Source: PZPK01 sp965230795
Lineage (GTDB): Bacteria; Pseudomonadota; Gammaproteobacteria; Pseudomonadales; Oleiphilaceae
Length of the DNA stretch: 64,000 nucleotides
Direction: 5' to 3'
NCBI GenBank assembly: GCA_965230795.1
Contig: OZ246020.1
Coordinates: 806,001-870,000 of the forward strand
Program-made: the position numbers and the translations under genes
Part shown: one piece after another, positions 21,527 through 31,239 of the stretch
How the letters are laid out: each line of letters begins with the position of its first letter
How positions within the stretch are numbered: the first letter of the stretch is position 1
Notes under the pieces: model-generated
What the model was told of the DNA's origin: nothing
The model's database searches: none
Seen by the model: only the letters and a program-made list of their open reading frames with translations

Positions 21527-23868
21527 TGTCTTCACTCGTTCAACACAAAACGGGTAGCTGGGCGGATCCGTCCTCTGCCACTTTCGACAATCCTGTCACG
21601 CAGGGAAATCTAGTCGTTGCCGTGCTCACAGGACGCTCTGGCGAGGCTGCAACCGCTCACGTGATTTCCGGCACAGGCTGGGTTCCGCGCATTCAACGCA
21701 CGGTGAACCAAGCCGACTTGACCTATCGCCGCTCAATGTCTCTGCACACTAAGGTTGCGGGGGCCTCTCAGCCGCAGACTATTACCGGCGCTGGAGGTGT
21801 CGGTAGCAGTGGGCTCTTATCCATCTACGAATATAAGCTTGACACCGAGGAAGACCAGTGGACTTTCTTGGAAGCCGTATCGAACGATAACGGCACGACC
21901 ACAAACGGAGACACGATCAGCACTGGAGCAACATCCTCTTTACCTGGGGACAAGATTTTTCTACTAGGTGTTCTTGGCGCTAAATCAACGAACTACTCAA
22001 ACCCCCCGACGGTTTCGTGGAGCGATGGATTGTCTCTCGATGCTCAAGATGCTTGGGGTTATCAACAGATGGGACATTCTGTCGCTTCAGCGACGGTAGC
22101 CACAGCGGGCGTAAAATCTAGTACGGCGTCCTACTCGCCATTAACTACAACGCAAAACGATGGCCTGATGGCCGGGCTGTTGGCGTTCAAAGTGGCGGAT
22201 GCGCCAGCTAACCAAGACCCGACGCTCGACAGCACCTCACCTGACACGCTAATTGACGCAGATGCAGCCGGAAGCTATGACCATAGCGCCGACTTCTCGG
22301 ACGCTGACAGCGACCCGCTAACGTTCTCCGCTTCGCCCGCGTTACCAACTGGGTTCAGTCTGAACAGCTCTACCGGCGTTCGTAGTTGGGACGGATCTCA
22401 AATAGCCGGCGTGCCGACGATTCACACGATAAGTGCTGACGATGGGCAAGGTGGCACAGCGGCAGAAGATGAGATTGTTATTGGTGTTTGCCCAGCAGGC
22501 AAAACATGGATAACCGGCGCCGTTGCGGCATTGACGGGGCTCTTCGCCGAACCAGAATTCTCAGGGTTGGCAATCGGTGACATCATCTATGCGTATTGGT
22601 CTAGCGGTGGCGGTACATTTGACCCTACAAACGGAGCCGTTGCGGGGGATGTCGGAGGTGGCGAGCTAACAATCTATGTGCGCGATATCAGCGACACGAA
22701 CAACGCAACCGCGATAGATGCTACACCGTTCGTAATTACGGTGCCTGGCCCAGACACGGAAAAGCCAGTCATTACCCTGACCGGTCCTGCAACGGTAAAT
22801 CTTGACGAAGGTGACACGTACACTGAACAGGGAGCGACGTGGACAGATAACGTCGATGGCTCCGGAGCTGCCACCGTGGGCGGCGATACTGTGGACACAA
22901 ACACTCCCGGAACCTATGTGGTTACCTACGACTACACTGACGCAGCAGGCAACGCAGCGGCTCAGGTCACCCGTATAGTAAATGTGCTCGATGCCAGCGC
23001 TCCAACGATCACGTTGCTGGGCTCTGCGACAGTTACACACCCTCAAGGCTCTACCTACAGCGATGCCGGAGCCGCCGCGAGCGATGCCATTGATGGCGAT
23101 ATCACTGGGGATATCACAGTCACCGGCCTCAATTTTGATGTCAATACGGTTGGCAGCTACACAATCCGATACAACGTCAGCGACTCGCAGGGCAATGCAG
23201 CTGCTGAGGTGACTCGTACTGTAAACGTTACAGACCAAACGGCGCCGGTTATTACCCTAGCGGGTGGGGATGTCACGGTTCCGCAGGACGGAACCTATTC
23301 AGAGCCAGGGTACACCGCGACCGACAATAATGATGGCGACATCACGGTAGATGTGGTGGTCGGCGGTGATACGGTCGACACCAGCACACCTGGTGTTTAT
23401 ACCATCACCTATAACGTAACAGATGCCGCAGGTAATGCAGCGTCTCAGCGCACGCGAACGGTGACCGTGACTGCGGGTAGCGACATCGATGTCGATTACA
23501 TTCCGCGTTTGTTGGCAACTGATATTCAAGAGGTCACATTGTTTGCCGGTCGTGGCAATCGATTCAGAGTGACGATATCGCATGACGGCATCGAGGTTGA
23601 TCTATCGGCTTTCACTCGGTTTGAACTCCATGGTCTGACCACTGAGAAGCTGGATAGTGTAGTCAGTGTCGGTGTTTTCGATACGAATGATGGTGGCGGA
23701 GTGATCAATATTGATCCTGGCTCTATCGATAAAGCGGATTTGGTGACGCAAAGTGGTACGGCTAAAACCACTCTCATTGGTTACACGGCTGCAGAGACTG
23801 AGGGTGTCATTCTATGGCATCCAATGCTCGCGCAAGCCAACGTCACAGTAAATATCCGCAGTGCCTAA
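21526..23868 (+). CDS. Multi-domain Ig-like phage protein
   Basis: 780 residues. The N-terminal ~220 residues form a beta-rich domain (LVVAVLTGRSGEAATAHV). A putative-Ig (He_PIG) unit follows at about 225-325 (ALPTGFSLNSSTG), then three DUF5011-type Ig repeats at about 415-650, each with PVITLTG/AG, a GxTYxEPG-like strand, a DNVDG/DNNDG turn and NVTDAAGNAA. The C-terminal 120 residues (VTLFAGRGNRFRVTISHDG) resemble phage tail or decoration modules. No signal peptide. A virion adhesion or host-binding role is likely but unproven. Confidence 0.65.
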   Translation: MSSLVQHKTGSWADPSSATFDNPVTQGNLVVAVLTGRSGEAATAHVISGTGWVPRIQRTVNQADLTYRRSMSLHTKVAGASQPQTITGAGGVGSSGLLSIYEYKLDTEEDQWTFLEAVSNDNGTTTNGDTISTGATSSLPGDKIFLLGVLGAKSTNYSNPPTVSWSDGLSLDAQDAWGYQQMGHSVASATVATAGVKSSTASYSPLTTTQNDGLMAGLLAFKVADAPANQDPTLDSTSPDTLIDADAAGSYDHSADFSDADSDPLTFSASPALPTGFSLNSSTGVRSWDGSQIAGVPTIHTISADDGQGGTAAEDEIVIGVCPAGKTWITGAVAALTGLFAEPEFSGLAIGDIIYAYWSSGGGTFDPTNGAVAGDVGGGELTIYVRDISDTNNATAIDATPFVITVPGPDTEKPVITLTGPATVNLDEGDTYTEQGATWTDNVDGSGAATVGGDTVDTNTPGTYVVTYDYTDAAGNAAAQVTRIVNVLDASAPTITLLGSATVTHPQGSTYSDAGAAASDAIDGDITGDITVTGLNFDVNTVGSYTIRYNVSDSQGNAAAEVTRTVNVTDQTAPVITLAGGDVTVPQDGTYSEPGYTATDNNDGDITVDVVVGGDTVDTSTPGVYTITYNVTDAAGNAASQRTRTVTVTAGSDIDVDYIPRLLATDIQEVTLFAGRGNRFRVTISHDGIEVDLSAFTRFELHGLTTEKLDSVVSVGVFDTNDGGGVINIDPGSIDKADLVTQSGTAKTTLIGYTAAETEGVILWHPMLAQANVTVNIRSA

Positions 23869-24211
23869 GCGACCCAATCGCCCCTGCAGGGACAGGCTAT
23901 GCAAGGCTGTCCATCGTAATGCAAATGGATACTGCGATGACCACCAGAGTGAGGCTACAAATTGGGGCAAGTGGCAACAGAAGAAAGGTAACGACCGGCA
24001 GCGTGGTTATGGTTGGGCGTGGCGCCAATTAACAAAACAAATTCGGGAGCGCGACGCGAATCTATGCCAGCCCTGCAAGCGAGAAGGATATCTCTCTGAG
24101 GCGCACGCAGTGGACCATATCAAACCGAAAGCGCAAGGTGGTACCGATGATCCAGCTAATCTCGAATGCATCTGCTACGCATGCCACAAGCGCAAAACGG
24201 CCACGGAATGA
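23861..24211 (+). CDS. HNH endonuclease, packaging-associated
   Basis: 116 residues from GTG. A Cys-rich N-terminus (CRDRLCKAVHRNANGYCDDH) leads to an HNH domain: RDANLCQPCKREG, EAHAVDHIKPKAQGG, NLECICYACHKRKT. HNH proteins just before terminase genes stimulate cos cleavage by the terminase in HK97-like phages, and this one is directly upstream of the P27-type small subunit. It overlaps the Ig gene by 8 bases. Confidence 0.85.
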   Translation: MPKRPNRPCRDRLCKAVHRNANGYCDDHQSEATNWGKWQQKKGNDRQRGYGWAWRQLTKQIRERDANLCQPCKREGYLSEAHAVDHIKPKAQGGTDDPANLECICYACHKRKTATE

Positions 24212-24318
24212 AGGGGAGGGGCGGGTCAAATCTCTGGAGGGTGAGGCCAGTACACCGCCGCCCTAAGTCAATTTTTATGCGTGCGAAATAAGGAACTTTT
24301 TTTTGGAGTTTTCAGATT

Positions 24319-24762
24319 ATGGCAACCGCTGTTAGGGCGGCTGGTGGTGGACGCAAGAAAAATGATGCTTTTGTTGGTGTCGGGGATTCGAGTCTTACCA
24401 GAATAGCTCCCCCTGAAGAATTAAGAGACGAGAACTCGAGAACCATCTGGAAGGTTCAATCAAAAAAAATGATTGAGTCCGGAGTAATGGCAGTCGAGTT
24501 TATCCCTCTGCTGATCGCGTACTGCAATTCTTACTCGCTCATGATGCAGGCGGACCAACTGATCCTGCAGGATGGTTTGACTGACATGAGTGAACAGGGT
24601 GGGTTAAAAAAACATCCGGCCGTGAATGTTCGAAATGACTGTGTATCACAGCTGGCTCGTTTGGGGTCTCTCATGGGTCTAGACCCACTGAGCAGGTCCA
24701 GAATGTTGGGCGCTAGCGGAGATGGATCTGGTGAGGATGAAAACGAATTCGATGACTTTTAG
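24319..24762 (+). CDS. terS: Terminase small subunit, P27 family
   Basis: 147 residues. Basic start (AGGGRKKNDA), then the P27 body: NSRTIWKVQSKKMIESGVM, LLIAYCNSYSLMMQADQLI, KHPAVNVRNDCVSQLARLGSLMGLDPLSRSRM. It recognises the packaging site. GGAG eleven bases before ATG. Four bases separate it from the large subunit. Confidence 0.9.
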   Translation: MATAVRAAGGGRKKNDAFVGVGDSSLTRIAPPEELRDENSRTIWKVQSKKMIESGVMAVEFIPLLIAYCNSYSLMMQADQLILQDGLTDMSEQGGLKKHPAVNVRNDCVSQLARLGSLMGLDPLSRSRMLGASGDGSGEDENEFDDF

Positions 24763-24765
24763 CGC

Positions 24766-26472
24766 ATGGCATCATACCCAAACGTCACGGCGGCAAATCA
24801 GTACGCCCGTTCCGTGGTGTCAGGAAAAATATTGGCGTGCAAGTACGTCCAGAAAGCGTGCCAAAAGCACCTCGATGATTTAAAGCGCCAGAAAAATAAG
24901 GGGTTCAAATACCGGTTCGACAAAGATAAAGCTGAACGGGTTTGTAAATTTATTCAGCTGCTGGTCCACACAAAAGGAAGGTGGCGAAGCTCTTCGATAG
25001 AAGCGTCGAGGATCCAGCTGGAGCCGTGGCAGATATTCATTTACTGCGTGGTGTTCGGCTGGCTCAAGAAAAAAAACGGGAAGCGCAGATATAGCGAAGT
25101 CTATATCGAGGTGCCAAGGAAAAACGGTAAATCGATTCTCGCTGCAGGTACCGGGCTCTACATGGCGTGCGCTGATGGTGAGCATGGGGCCGAAGTGTAT
25201 TGTGGCGCTGCCACAGAAAAGCAAGCCTGGAAAGTATTCGAGCCGGCAAAGCTTATCGTCGAGCGGCTCGCCAACCTAAGGAAGCGATTCAAAATAAAGC
25301 CCTGGGCCAAAAAGCTGGTCCTACCGGATGGCTCAAAATTCGAGCCTGTTATCGGTGACCCAGGCGATGGTGACAACCCTCACTGCGGTATCGTCGACGA
25401 ATTCCACGAGCACAAAACGTCGGCACTCTACGATACATTTCTCACTGGGATGGGTGCTCGGGAACAGCCGCTGATGTGGGTCATCACAACTGCCGGCTTT
25501 GATATCAGCAGCCCCTGCTATGAGATGCGCGAGCGTTCAATCGAAATGCTCAATGACATTACCGCATCTGATGAAGGACTGTTTGCCATCATCTATACGA
25601 TCGATGACGAAGACGATTGGAAAGACGAAAAGGCCTTGTTCAAGGCAAACCCAAATTTAGGTGTTTCAGTTGATTTGGATTTCGTCAAAGGTCACCAGAA
25701 GGTTGCGATCGCCAGAGCGAACAAGACCAACGCTTTTTTAACAAAGCATCTGAATAAATGGGTCACGGCCAAGGAAGCCTATTTCAACTTTGACAAGTGG
25801 AAGTCGTGCGAAGACCCGGAATTAAGCATAGAGCAGTTTGAAGGAGAGAGCTGTTTCCTCGGGTTTGACCTGGCGCAAAAGCTCGATCTCAACGCAATGG
25901 TTCGCATTTTTGTCAGAGAGATCGACGGAAAAAAACATTACTACAGCGTCGCCCCAAAGTTCTTTGTTCCTTATGACTCGATATTCGAAGCAGAGAGTAA
26001 GCGGGTTGGCGACCGATACCAGAAGTTTCATACCCAGGGATCCCTGATTGCCACGGAGGGCTGCGAAGTCGATTACCGATTTATTCTGGATGAAGCTGTT
26101 GAAGCAGCGACCTTGAATCCAGTTGTTTCTTCACCGATAGACCCGCATGGCGCCACTAACCTGTCTCACCAGCTCGATGATGAAGGATTGGAGCCAATAT
26201 CAATTCAGCAAAATTATACAAACATGAGTGACCCGATGAAGGAGTTAGAGGCCGCAATACTGAGCGGACGATTCCATCATGACGGTAATCCGGTTTTGTC
26301 CTGGTGCATTTCCAATGTCGTCGGAAAGCACATGCCTGGCAGTGATGATGTGGTCCGACCAATCAAGCAGAAAGCGGAAAACAAAATAGACGGCGCGGTT
26401 GCTCTCATTATGGCAATCGGTCAGGCAATGATCCAAGAGGTGGAGGACGCCCCAATGATAGGAATCCTTTAA
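24766..26472 (+). CDS. terL: Terminase large subunit
   Basis: 568 residues, normal for the HK97-type family. Walker A is the EVPRKNGKS motif near residue 115, Walker B is CGIVDEFHEH near residue 210, and the C-terminal nuclease domain carries FLGFDLAQKLDLNA and later Asp residues. It cuts concatemers and pumps DNA into proheads. It shares one base with the portal gene. Confidence 0.95.
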   Translation: MASYPNVTAANQYARSVVSGKILACKYVQKACQKHLDDLKRQKNKGFKYRFDKDKAERVCKFIQLLVHTKGRWRSSSIEASRIQLEPWQIFIYCVVFGWLKKKNGKRRYSEVYIEVPRKNGKSILAAGTGLYMACADGEHGAEVYCGAATEKQAWKVFEPAKLIVERLANLRKRFKIKPWAKKLVLPDGSKFEPVIGDPGDGDNPHCGIVDEFHEHKTSALYDTFLTGMGAREQPLMWVITTAGFDISSPCYEMRERSIEMLNDITASDEGLFAIIYTIDDEDDWKDEKALFKANPNLGVSVDLDFVKGHQKVAIARANKTNAFLTKHLNKWVTAKEAYFNFDKWKSCEDPELSIEQFEGESCFLGFDLAQKLDLNAMVRIFVREIDGKKHYYSVAPKFFVPYDSIFEAESKRVGDRYQKFHTQGSLIATEGCEVDYRFILDEAVEAATLNPVVSSPIDPHGATNLSHQLDDEGLEPISIQQNYTNMSDPMKELEAAILSGRFHHDGNPVLSWCISNVVGKHMPGSDDVVRPIKQKAENKIDGAVALIMAIGQAMIQEVEDAPMIGIL

Positions 26473-27704
26473 TGTTTGGTTTTCTTAAGCGCAAGAGCAA
26501 CGATGGCGGAGACATTGTAACCAGCAGTCAGCTCTATGATCGGCTGGTGGAGGGCATGATGGCCGAGTCCGGCGTCACGATTACGGCCTCGAATGCCATG
26601 CAGATCGCAACAGTGTTTGCGTGTGTTCGTGTTCTAGCAGAGTCAGTAGGAATGCTGCCTTTGAATATTTTGCAAAAGCAGGACAATCGAACCATTCGGA
26701 TTACTGATTCCCCTGTTTCAAAAGTGTTCAAAGCAGGCCCCAATGACTATATGACAGATCAGGAATACAAAGAGCTGATCGTCACACACCTTTGCTTGCG
26801 CGGTAATCACTACGCATATAAGAACGAATTCATAGGAGCGTCGACCAGTTCTCTTGAGTTATTGCCAATGAACCCGGGGGCAGTGGAGCCAAAGCTCGAT
26901 GAGAACTATGAGGTTTCATATGAGGTCACGTTTCCGAATGGCCGAAAAGAAACGCTGCCGCAAGAACAGGTTTTTCATGTTCGGCTGTTTAGCCTCGATG
27001 GGCTCAACGGTTTAAATCCGATCCAGTGGGCTCGCAATGCAATGGGACTAGCAAAGGCGACAGAGCGCCACGGCTCCAAGCTATTTAAAAATGCGGCTCA
27101 GCCCTCCGGTGGTTTCAAGACAGACAAGTCTCTCAAAGAGGACCAGATAAAAAATCTGAAAGAACAGCTTCAGGAGTACTCCGGGGACGGGGCATACCGA
27201 AACCTGATTTTGCAGGGCGGGCTGGACTGGTTCCAAACCACTATGACCAGTGAAGATGCTCAATTCTTGGAGACGCGAAAATTCCAGCGCGGCGAGATCT
27301 GCGGCATTTTCCGGGTTCCGCCTCACATGATAGCGGATCTCGAGAGAGCCACGTTTTCAAACATTGAGCATCAAGGGCTGAGCTTCGTGGGCAGCTCTCT
27401 GATGCCTTACCTGTCTCGCATCGAAAACCGAATTAACAAGTCGCTTATCAGCCAGTCCGGACATTACGCCAAGTTCAACGCCAACGCTCTTCTGCGGGGA
27501 GATATGAAGGCGCGCGCAGAGTTTTACACAAAGATGATCCAGAACGGCGCTCTATCACCTAACGAGATTCGAGAGCTTGAAGACATGGATGCCAGAGAAG
27601 GTGGCGACATTTACCTGACCCCAATGAATATGGCCGTTAACGGCAAACCTGTTACTGAAAATGAGGACGAGGACAATGCCGGAACTTCAGAAGAAACGAC
27701 TTGA
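26472..27704 (+). CDS. HK97-family portal protein
   Basis: 410 residues. SNAMQIATVFACVRVLAESVGMLP, LLPMNPGAVEP, VFHVRLFSLDGLNGLNPIQWARNAMGLA and FRVPPHMIADL are the standard HK97 portal blocks. It forms the dodecameric DNA channel at the capsid vertex. The acidic tail overlaps the protease start by 29 bases. Confidence 0.95.
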   Translation: MFGFLKRKSNDGGDIVTSSQLYDRLVEGMMAESGVTITASNAMQIATVFACVRVLAESVGMLPLNILQKQDNRTIRITDSPVSKVFKAGPNDYMTDQEYKELIVTHLCLRGNHYAYKNEFIGASTSSLELLPMNPGAVEPKLDENYEVSYEVTFPNGRKETLPQEQVFHVRLFSLDGLNGLNPIQWARNAMGLAKATERHGSKLFKNAAQPSGGFKTDKSLKEDQIKNLKEQLQEYSGDGAYRNLILQGGLDWFQTTMTSEDAQFLETRKFQRGEICGIFRVPPHMIADLERATFSNIEHQGLSFVGSSLMPYLSRIENRINKSLISQSGHYAKFNANALLRGDMKARAEFYTKMIQNGALSPNEIRELEDMDAREGGDIYLTPMNMAVNGKPVTENEDEDNAGTSEETT

Positions 27705-28326
27705 TACCTCACTGAAAGTTAAGAGCGTGTCGGAAAGCGGTGAGTTTTCCGGCTATGGCTCTGTATTTGGCGAGAAAGATCGGCACAGCGATATCGTTGT
27801 CCGGGGAGCTTTTGAGCATTCGTTGAAAGAGTGGGGCGAACGTGGCGGCATGCCCGCTCTGCTATGGCAACACAATATGCATGAACCCATCGGCATCTAT
27901 ACAAAGATGGAAGAAAACGAACAGGGCCTTTATGTCGAGGGCCGGTTACTGATCGATGATGACCCACTCGCGAAGCGTGCCCATGCGCATATGAAAGCCG
28001 GATCAATTTCGGCTCTGTCGATCGGCTACATGCTCAAGGACTGGGATTACGACACAGACAAAGACGCTTTTATTTTAAAAGAAATCGACTTGTGGGAGGT
28101 GTCCCTGGTGACCTTTCCCGCAAACGATCAAGCGCGAATCAATGAAGTGAAAAACGCGCTGCTTGCTGGTGACATCCCCGACCCCCGAACCGTCGAGAAA
28201 ACCTTACGTGACGTAGGTTTTTCTCAGAAGCAGGCCAAGGTTTTGATGGCTGAAGGTTATAAGGGGCTACGTGACGTAGACGGTGAAGAACGGGCAATTA
28301 TCGAAACCATAAATCGTTACTTTTAA
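27676..28326 (+). CDS. HK97-family prohead protease
   Basis: 216 residues from the ATG after GAGGACGAGG. The active-site His lies in LLWQHNMHEPIG and the Ser in AGSISALSIGY, the usual U35-type protease pair. It trims scaffold and the capsid delta domain during maturation. Confidence 0.93.
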   Translation: MPELQKKRLDTSLKVKSVSESGEFSGYGSVFGEKDRHSDIVVRGAFEHSLKEWGERGGMPALLWQHNMHEPIGIYTKMEENEQGLYVEGRLLIDDDPLAKRAHAHMKAGSISALSIGYMLKDWDYDTDKDAFILKEIDLWEVSLVTFPANDQARINEVKNALLAGDIPDPRTVEKTLRDVGFSQKQAKVLMAEGYKGLRDVDGEERAIIETINRYF

Positions 28327-28339
28327 GAGGGCATAAACG

Positions 28340-29548
28340 ATGTCAGAACAGATCAAAGAAGCCATCGAGAAGATGGGTACCACCTGGAACGAGTACAAAA
28401 AAACCAATGATGAACGATTAGCGCAACTGGAGAAAAACGGCGTAGTTGATCCGCTGATTACCGAAAAACTGGCCAAGCTCGATGCGGTGTTGAGTGATCA
28501 GCAAAAGATCAAACTCGATCTCGAGGAATTAGCCAAGAAAGCGAATCGTCCGAACGCCCCTGGCGGCGACGAAGACGCAGCCGAGCACAAGAAAGGCTTT
28601 GGCGGTTATCTTCGAAAGGGTGCAGAGGATGGTCTCCTGGACCTTGAGAAAAAAGCCCTGGTTGGAAACTCCGATCCTGATGGTGGTTTCCTGATGACTC
28701 GGGAAATGGATGACCAAATCGACCGCATTTTGACTCAGGATGTGGCCATGCGCCGGCTGGCAACCGTTCGCCAAGTGGGTGGTCAGAGCTGGAAGAAAAT
28801 GGTCAACGTTGGTGGAGCTGGGTATCGCTGGGCGGGTGAGACTGAGGAAAGCCAAGAAAGCGGAACCCCAACGCTGCGTGAACTGGAATTCCCTGTCCAC
28901 AAGCTGGAAGCCGAACCATTGGCAACCGCTGATAGTCTTGAGGATGCGTTCACTGATTTGGAGGCGTGGCTTTCCGATGAAGTATCGATAGCGTTCACCG
29001 AAGGGGAATCCGCGAGTTTCATCAATGGTGACGGCACCAAACGACCTCGGGGCATTCTGTCTTACGATACCGTTGCGAACGGTAGTTACCAGTGGGGCAA
29101 AGTTGGCTTCGTGAAATCCGGCAAGGCCGCAGACTTTGCTGACACCAACCCTTCTAACAAGCTTTTCGATTTGGTTCACGCTCTCAAGCGTGGCTATCGA
29201 AACGGTGCCAGCTGGCTGACCAACGACTTGACGCTTTCGTCCATTCGTAAATTCAAGGACGGGCAGGGCAACTATCTCTGGACTCCTGGCTTGCAGGAAG
29301 GTGTTGCATCAACGTTGCTTGGTTACGGCGTGGAGATTGACGACAACATGCCTGATGTTGGCGCAAACGCTTTCCCCATTGCCTTCGGTAACTTCCAGCG
29401 TGCATATGTGATCGTTGATCGCCGAGGCATGGCGGTTTTGCGTGACCCATACACCAAAAAAGGCTGGGTGAAGTTCTATACCACTCGCCGCGTAGGTGGC
29501 GGCATCCAGAACTTCGAAGCTATCAAGCTGATGAAGATCGCCAGCTGA
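28340..29548 (+). CDS. HK97-family major capsid protein
   Basis: 402 residues. The N-terminal ~105 residues are a charged coiled-coil delta domain (KLAKLDAVLSDQQKIKLDLEEL), removed by the protease near ALVGNSDPDGG. The HK97 fold follows: GGFLMTREMDDQIDRIL, WAGETEESQES, LATADSLEDAF, INGDGTKRPRGIL and the C-terminal REMAVLRDPY-like block at 370-400. Confidence 0.95.
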   Translation: MSEQIKEAIEKMGTTWNEYKKTNDERLAQLEKNGVVDPLITEKLAKLDAVLSDQQKIKLDLEELAKKANRPNAPGGDEDAAEHKKGFGGYLRKGAEDGLLDLEKKALVGNSDPDGGFLMTREMDDQIDRILTQDVAMRRLATVRQVGGQSWKKMVNVGGAGYRWAGETEESQESGTPTLRELEFPVHKLEAEPLATADSLEDAFTDLEAWLSDEVSIAFTEGESASFINGDGTKRPRGILSYDTVANGSYQWGKVGFVKSGKAADFADTNPSNKLFDLVHALKRGYRNGASWLTNDLTLSSIRKFKDGQGNYLWTPGLQEGVASTLLGYGVEIDDNMPDVGANAFPIAFGNFQRAYVIVDRRGMAVLRDPYTKKGWVKFYTTRRVGGGIQNFEAIKLMKIAS

Positions 29549-29565
29549 TAATCACTGGAACAGAG

Positions 29566-29592
29566 AAAAGGCGGCATCGACCGCCTTTTTTT
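29566..29592 (+). terminator. Terminator after the capsid gene
   Basis: AAAGGCGG / CCGCCTTT round a 6-base loop with a seven-T tail. It lowers expression of the downstream connector genes relative to the capsid gene. Confidence 0.85.
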
Positions 29593-29625
29593 GTACACAA
29601 ATTCTGAAACTTGAGGACGAATACA

Positions 29626-30036
29626 ATGCGTGATTCTTACAACCAAATTAAACCTGTCCGGGCGCTTAGCCCGGTTTCTGTCGCTGATGACACGGCCCAG
29701 GTTAGCGAGATTATCGACATTCAGGGGTTCCAGTCCCTGTTGTTCGTAATTGCTTTGGGCGCTATTGCTGACGCTGACGCCACATTCGCCGTACTGGTTG
29801 AGCATGGTGACGACGCTGCGCTCTCAGACGCCGAGGCGGTGCCAGACATTGAGCTACTTGGGACTGAAGCCGGAGCTGCGTTTCAGTTCGACGACGACAA
29901 CGGCGTGAAAAAAATTGGGTATCGCGGATACAAGCGATACATCCGCTTGACCATTACGCCAAGCGGTAACGGCTCGGCGGCTTTGTTGTCTGCGGTGGCT
30001 CTCTTGGGTCATGGCTCGGACAACCCAGTCGAATAA
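29626..30036 (+). CDS. Phage head decoration or minor head protein (tentative)
   Basis: 136 residues from ATG with GAGG nine bases upstream. Beta-rich and Ala/Asp-rich (LLFVIALGAIADADATFAVLVEHG, RGYKRYIRLTITPSGNG). Small proteins of this kind between capsid and connector genes often decorate the head. It is flanked by terminators on both sides, so it is a separate transcription step. No certain family. Confidence 0.6.
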   Translation: MRDSYNQIKPVRALSPVSVADDTAQVSEIIDIQGFQSLLFVIALGAIADADATFAVLVEHGDDAALSDAEAVPDIELLGTEAGAAFQFDDDNGVKKIGYRGYKRYIRLTITPSGNGSAALLSAVALLGHGSDNPVE

Positions 30037-30062
30037 CTTCCAAGTAATTCAACCATGAAAAA

Positions 30063-30090
30063 CAAAAGGGTGGCATCTGCTGCCCTTTTG
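30063..30090 (+). terminator. Weak terminator-like hairpin
   Basis: CAAAAGGG / CCCTTTTG with an inner GGCA / TGCC pairing; only a short T run follows, so termination is probably partial. Confidence 0.5.
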
Positions 30091-30111
30091 CTTTCCAACT
30101 GAGCTGGATCC

Positions 30112-30687
30112 ATGAAGATTAAACAGACAACACCAGTGAGCTCTGTCGTTGAGCCGGTAGAGCTTGACGATCTGAGGGCTCACCTCGATATCGAGCACAA
30201 CGAGGAAGATTCCTACTTGGAATTGTTGCTCAAGTCTGCGCGGAATATTGCTGAGCAGCACCTCGATGGGATTATTGCCGATCGGGAATTTGTTTACTCA
30301 TTATCAGATTTTTCACACGAGATTGAGTTGCCGCTTCGGCCGATCGACCTGGACTCGATCTCTGTTGCATATACCGACCCGGACGGGCAAGAGCAGACTG
30401 TATCCAGCTTTGATTATCACAGCTCCGACTTTGGCACGAAGATATTCCCCGACCCGGGCGAAACCTGGCCACAAACACAAGACATCAAGGACGCAGTCAG
30501 GATCACGTTCACCGCTGGATATAAGACCGCACATGGAGAAGTTCCGGACGATATAAAGGTGGCGATCATGATGATTGTAGCCACAAACTACAAGCAAAGA
30601 GAGAACGCCATAGAAGGGACGATCGTTAGCAAAGTCCCTCTCAGCTCCGAGTATCTGCTCGCACCCTATCGAAAAATCGCTTTTTAA
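30112..30687 (+). CDS. Head-tail connector (gp6-like)
   Basis: 191 residues. VELDDLRAHLDIEHNEEDSYL and LLLKSARNIAEQHLDG are typical of gp6/gp15-type connectors, as is the C-terminal IKVAIMMIVATNYKQREN helix. It docks on the portal ring. Confidence 0.85.
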   Translation: MKIKQTTPVSSVVEPVELDDLRAHLDIEHNEEDSYLELLLKSARNIAEQHLDGIIADREFVYSLSDFSHEIELPLRPIDLDSISVAYTDPDGQEQTVSSFDYHSSDFGTKIFPDPGETWPQTQDIKDAVRITFTAGYKTAHGEVPDDIKVAIMMIVATNYKQRENAIEGTIVSKVPLSSEYLLAPYRKIAF

Positions 30688-30730
30688 TTCACCAACCATT
30701 TTTAACTACGTCTTCAGCAGGAGAGTTCTC

Positions 30731-30904
30731 ATGACAGACAAGCCAACCCAAACAAGAAAGTACAAAGTTATCCAGGACTTTGAAACGAAGCACAACCGAG
30801 AGAAATACGAGAAGGTGAAACAAGGTTCTCTATTCGAGTGCGATGAAAAATATGCCGAATATCTGGCGGGCATTGGATTGATTGAGAAGAGCCCTAACCA
30901 ATGA
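30731..30904 (+). CDS. 57-residue head-tail region protein
   Basis: Basic small protein beginning MTDKPTQTRKYK with an AGGAGAG ribosome site. It ends with ATGA overlap onto the head-closure gene, which supports translation. YKVIQDFE...GSLFECDEKYAEYLAGIGLI looks like a small barrel, as seen in short phage connector-region proteins. Function unknown. Confidence 0.65.
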   Translation: MTDKPTQTRKYKVIQDFETKHNREKYEKVKQGSLFECDEKYAEYLAGIGLIEKSPNQ

Positions 30905-31239
30905 GACCGGGTTTTTTGCGAGACAGGGTTCAGATAGAGCAACCCGTCAGAAGTAAGAATCCGACGACCGGAGCGAATGAGGTTAGCTATACCTCCCGGG
31001 CTAAGCGCAAGGCCCAGATCAAAGCGGTATCAACCGACCAGCAACCGGCAAATGGCAGTGAGCAGGAGAGCATTACGGTCGATATCACTGTTCGTTACGA
31101 CAAGTCATTGAAGGATGTGGAGGCGGACTGCCGCGTTGTGGATGTCAGAACTGGCCGAATCTATGAGCTTGATGAGCCTCCATTTATAAATTCACAAACC
31201 AAGTTCCTGGTGATGCGCGGCACATACAGGTCTAAGTGA
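30901..31239 (+). CDS. Phage head-closure protein
   Basis: 112 residues, MRPGFLRDRVQIEQPV start with the RDRVxI motif of head-tail joining proteins, then WA-less body ending TKFLVMRGTYRSK. It seals the connector before tail joining. Overlaps the next gene by four bases. Confidence 0.85.
   Translation: MRPGFLRDRVQIEQPVRSKNPTTGANEVSYTSRAKRKAQIKAVSTDQQPANGSEQESITVDITVRYDKSLKDVEADCRVVDVRTGRIYELDEPPFINSQTKFLVMRGTYRSK

Noticed and set aside
22666..23238. 190-codon minus ORF opposite the Ig repeats
   Set aside because: Low-complexity reading of repeated Ig DNA; the plus strand has clear domains.
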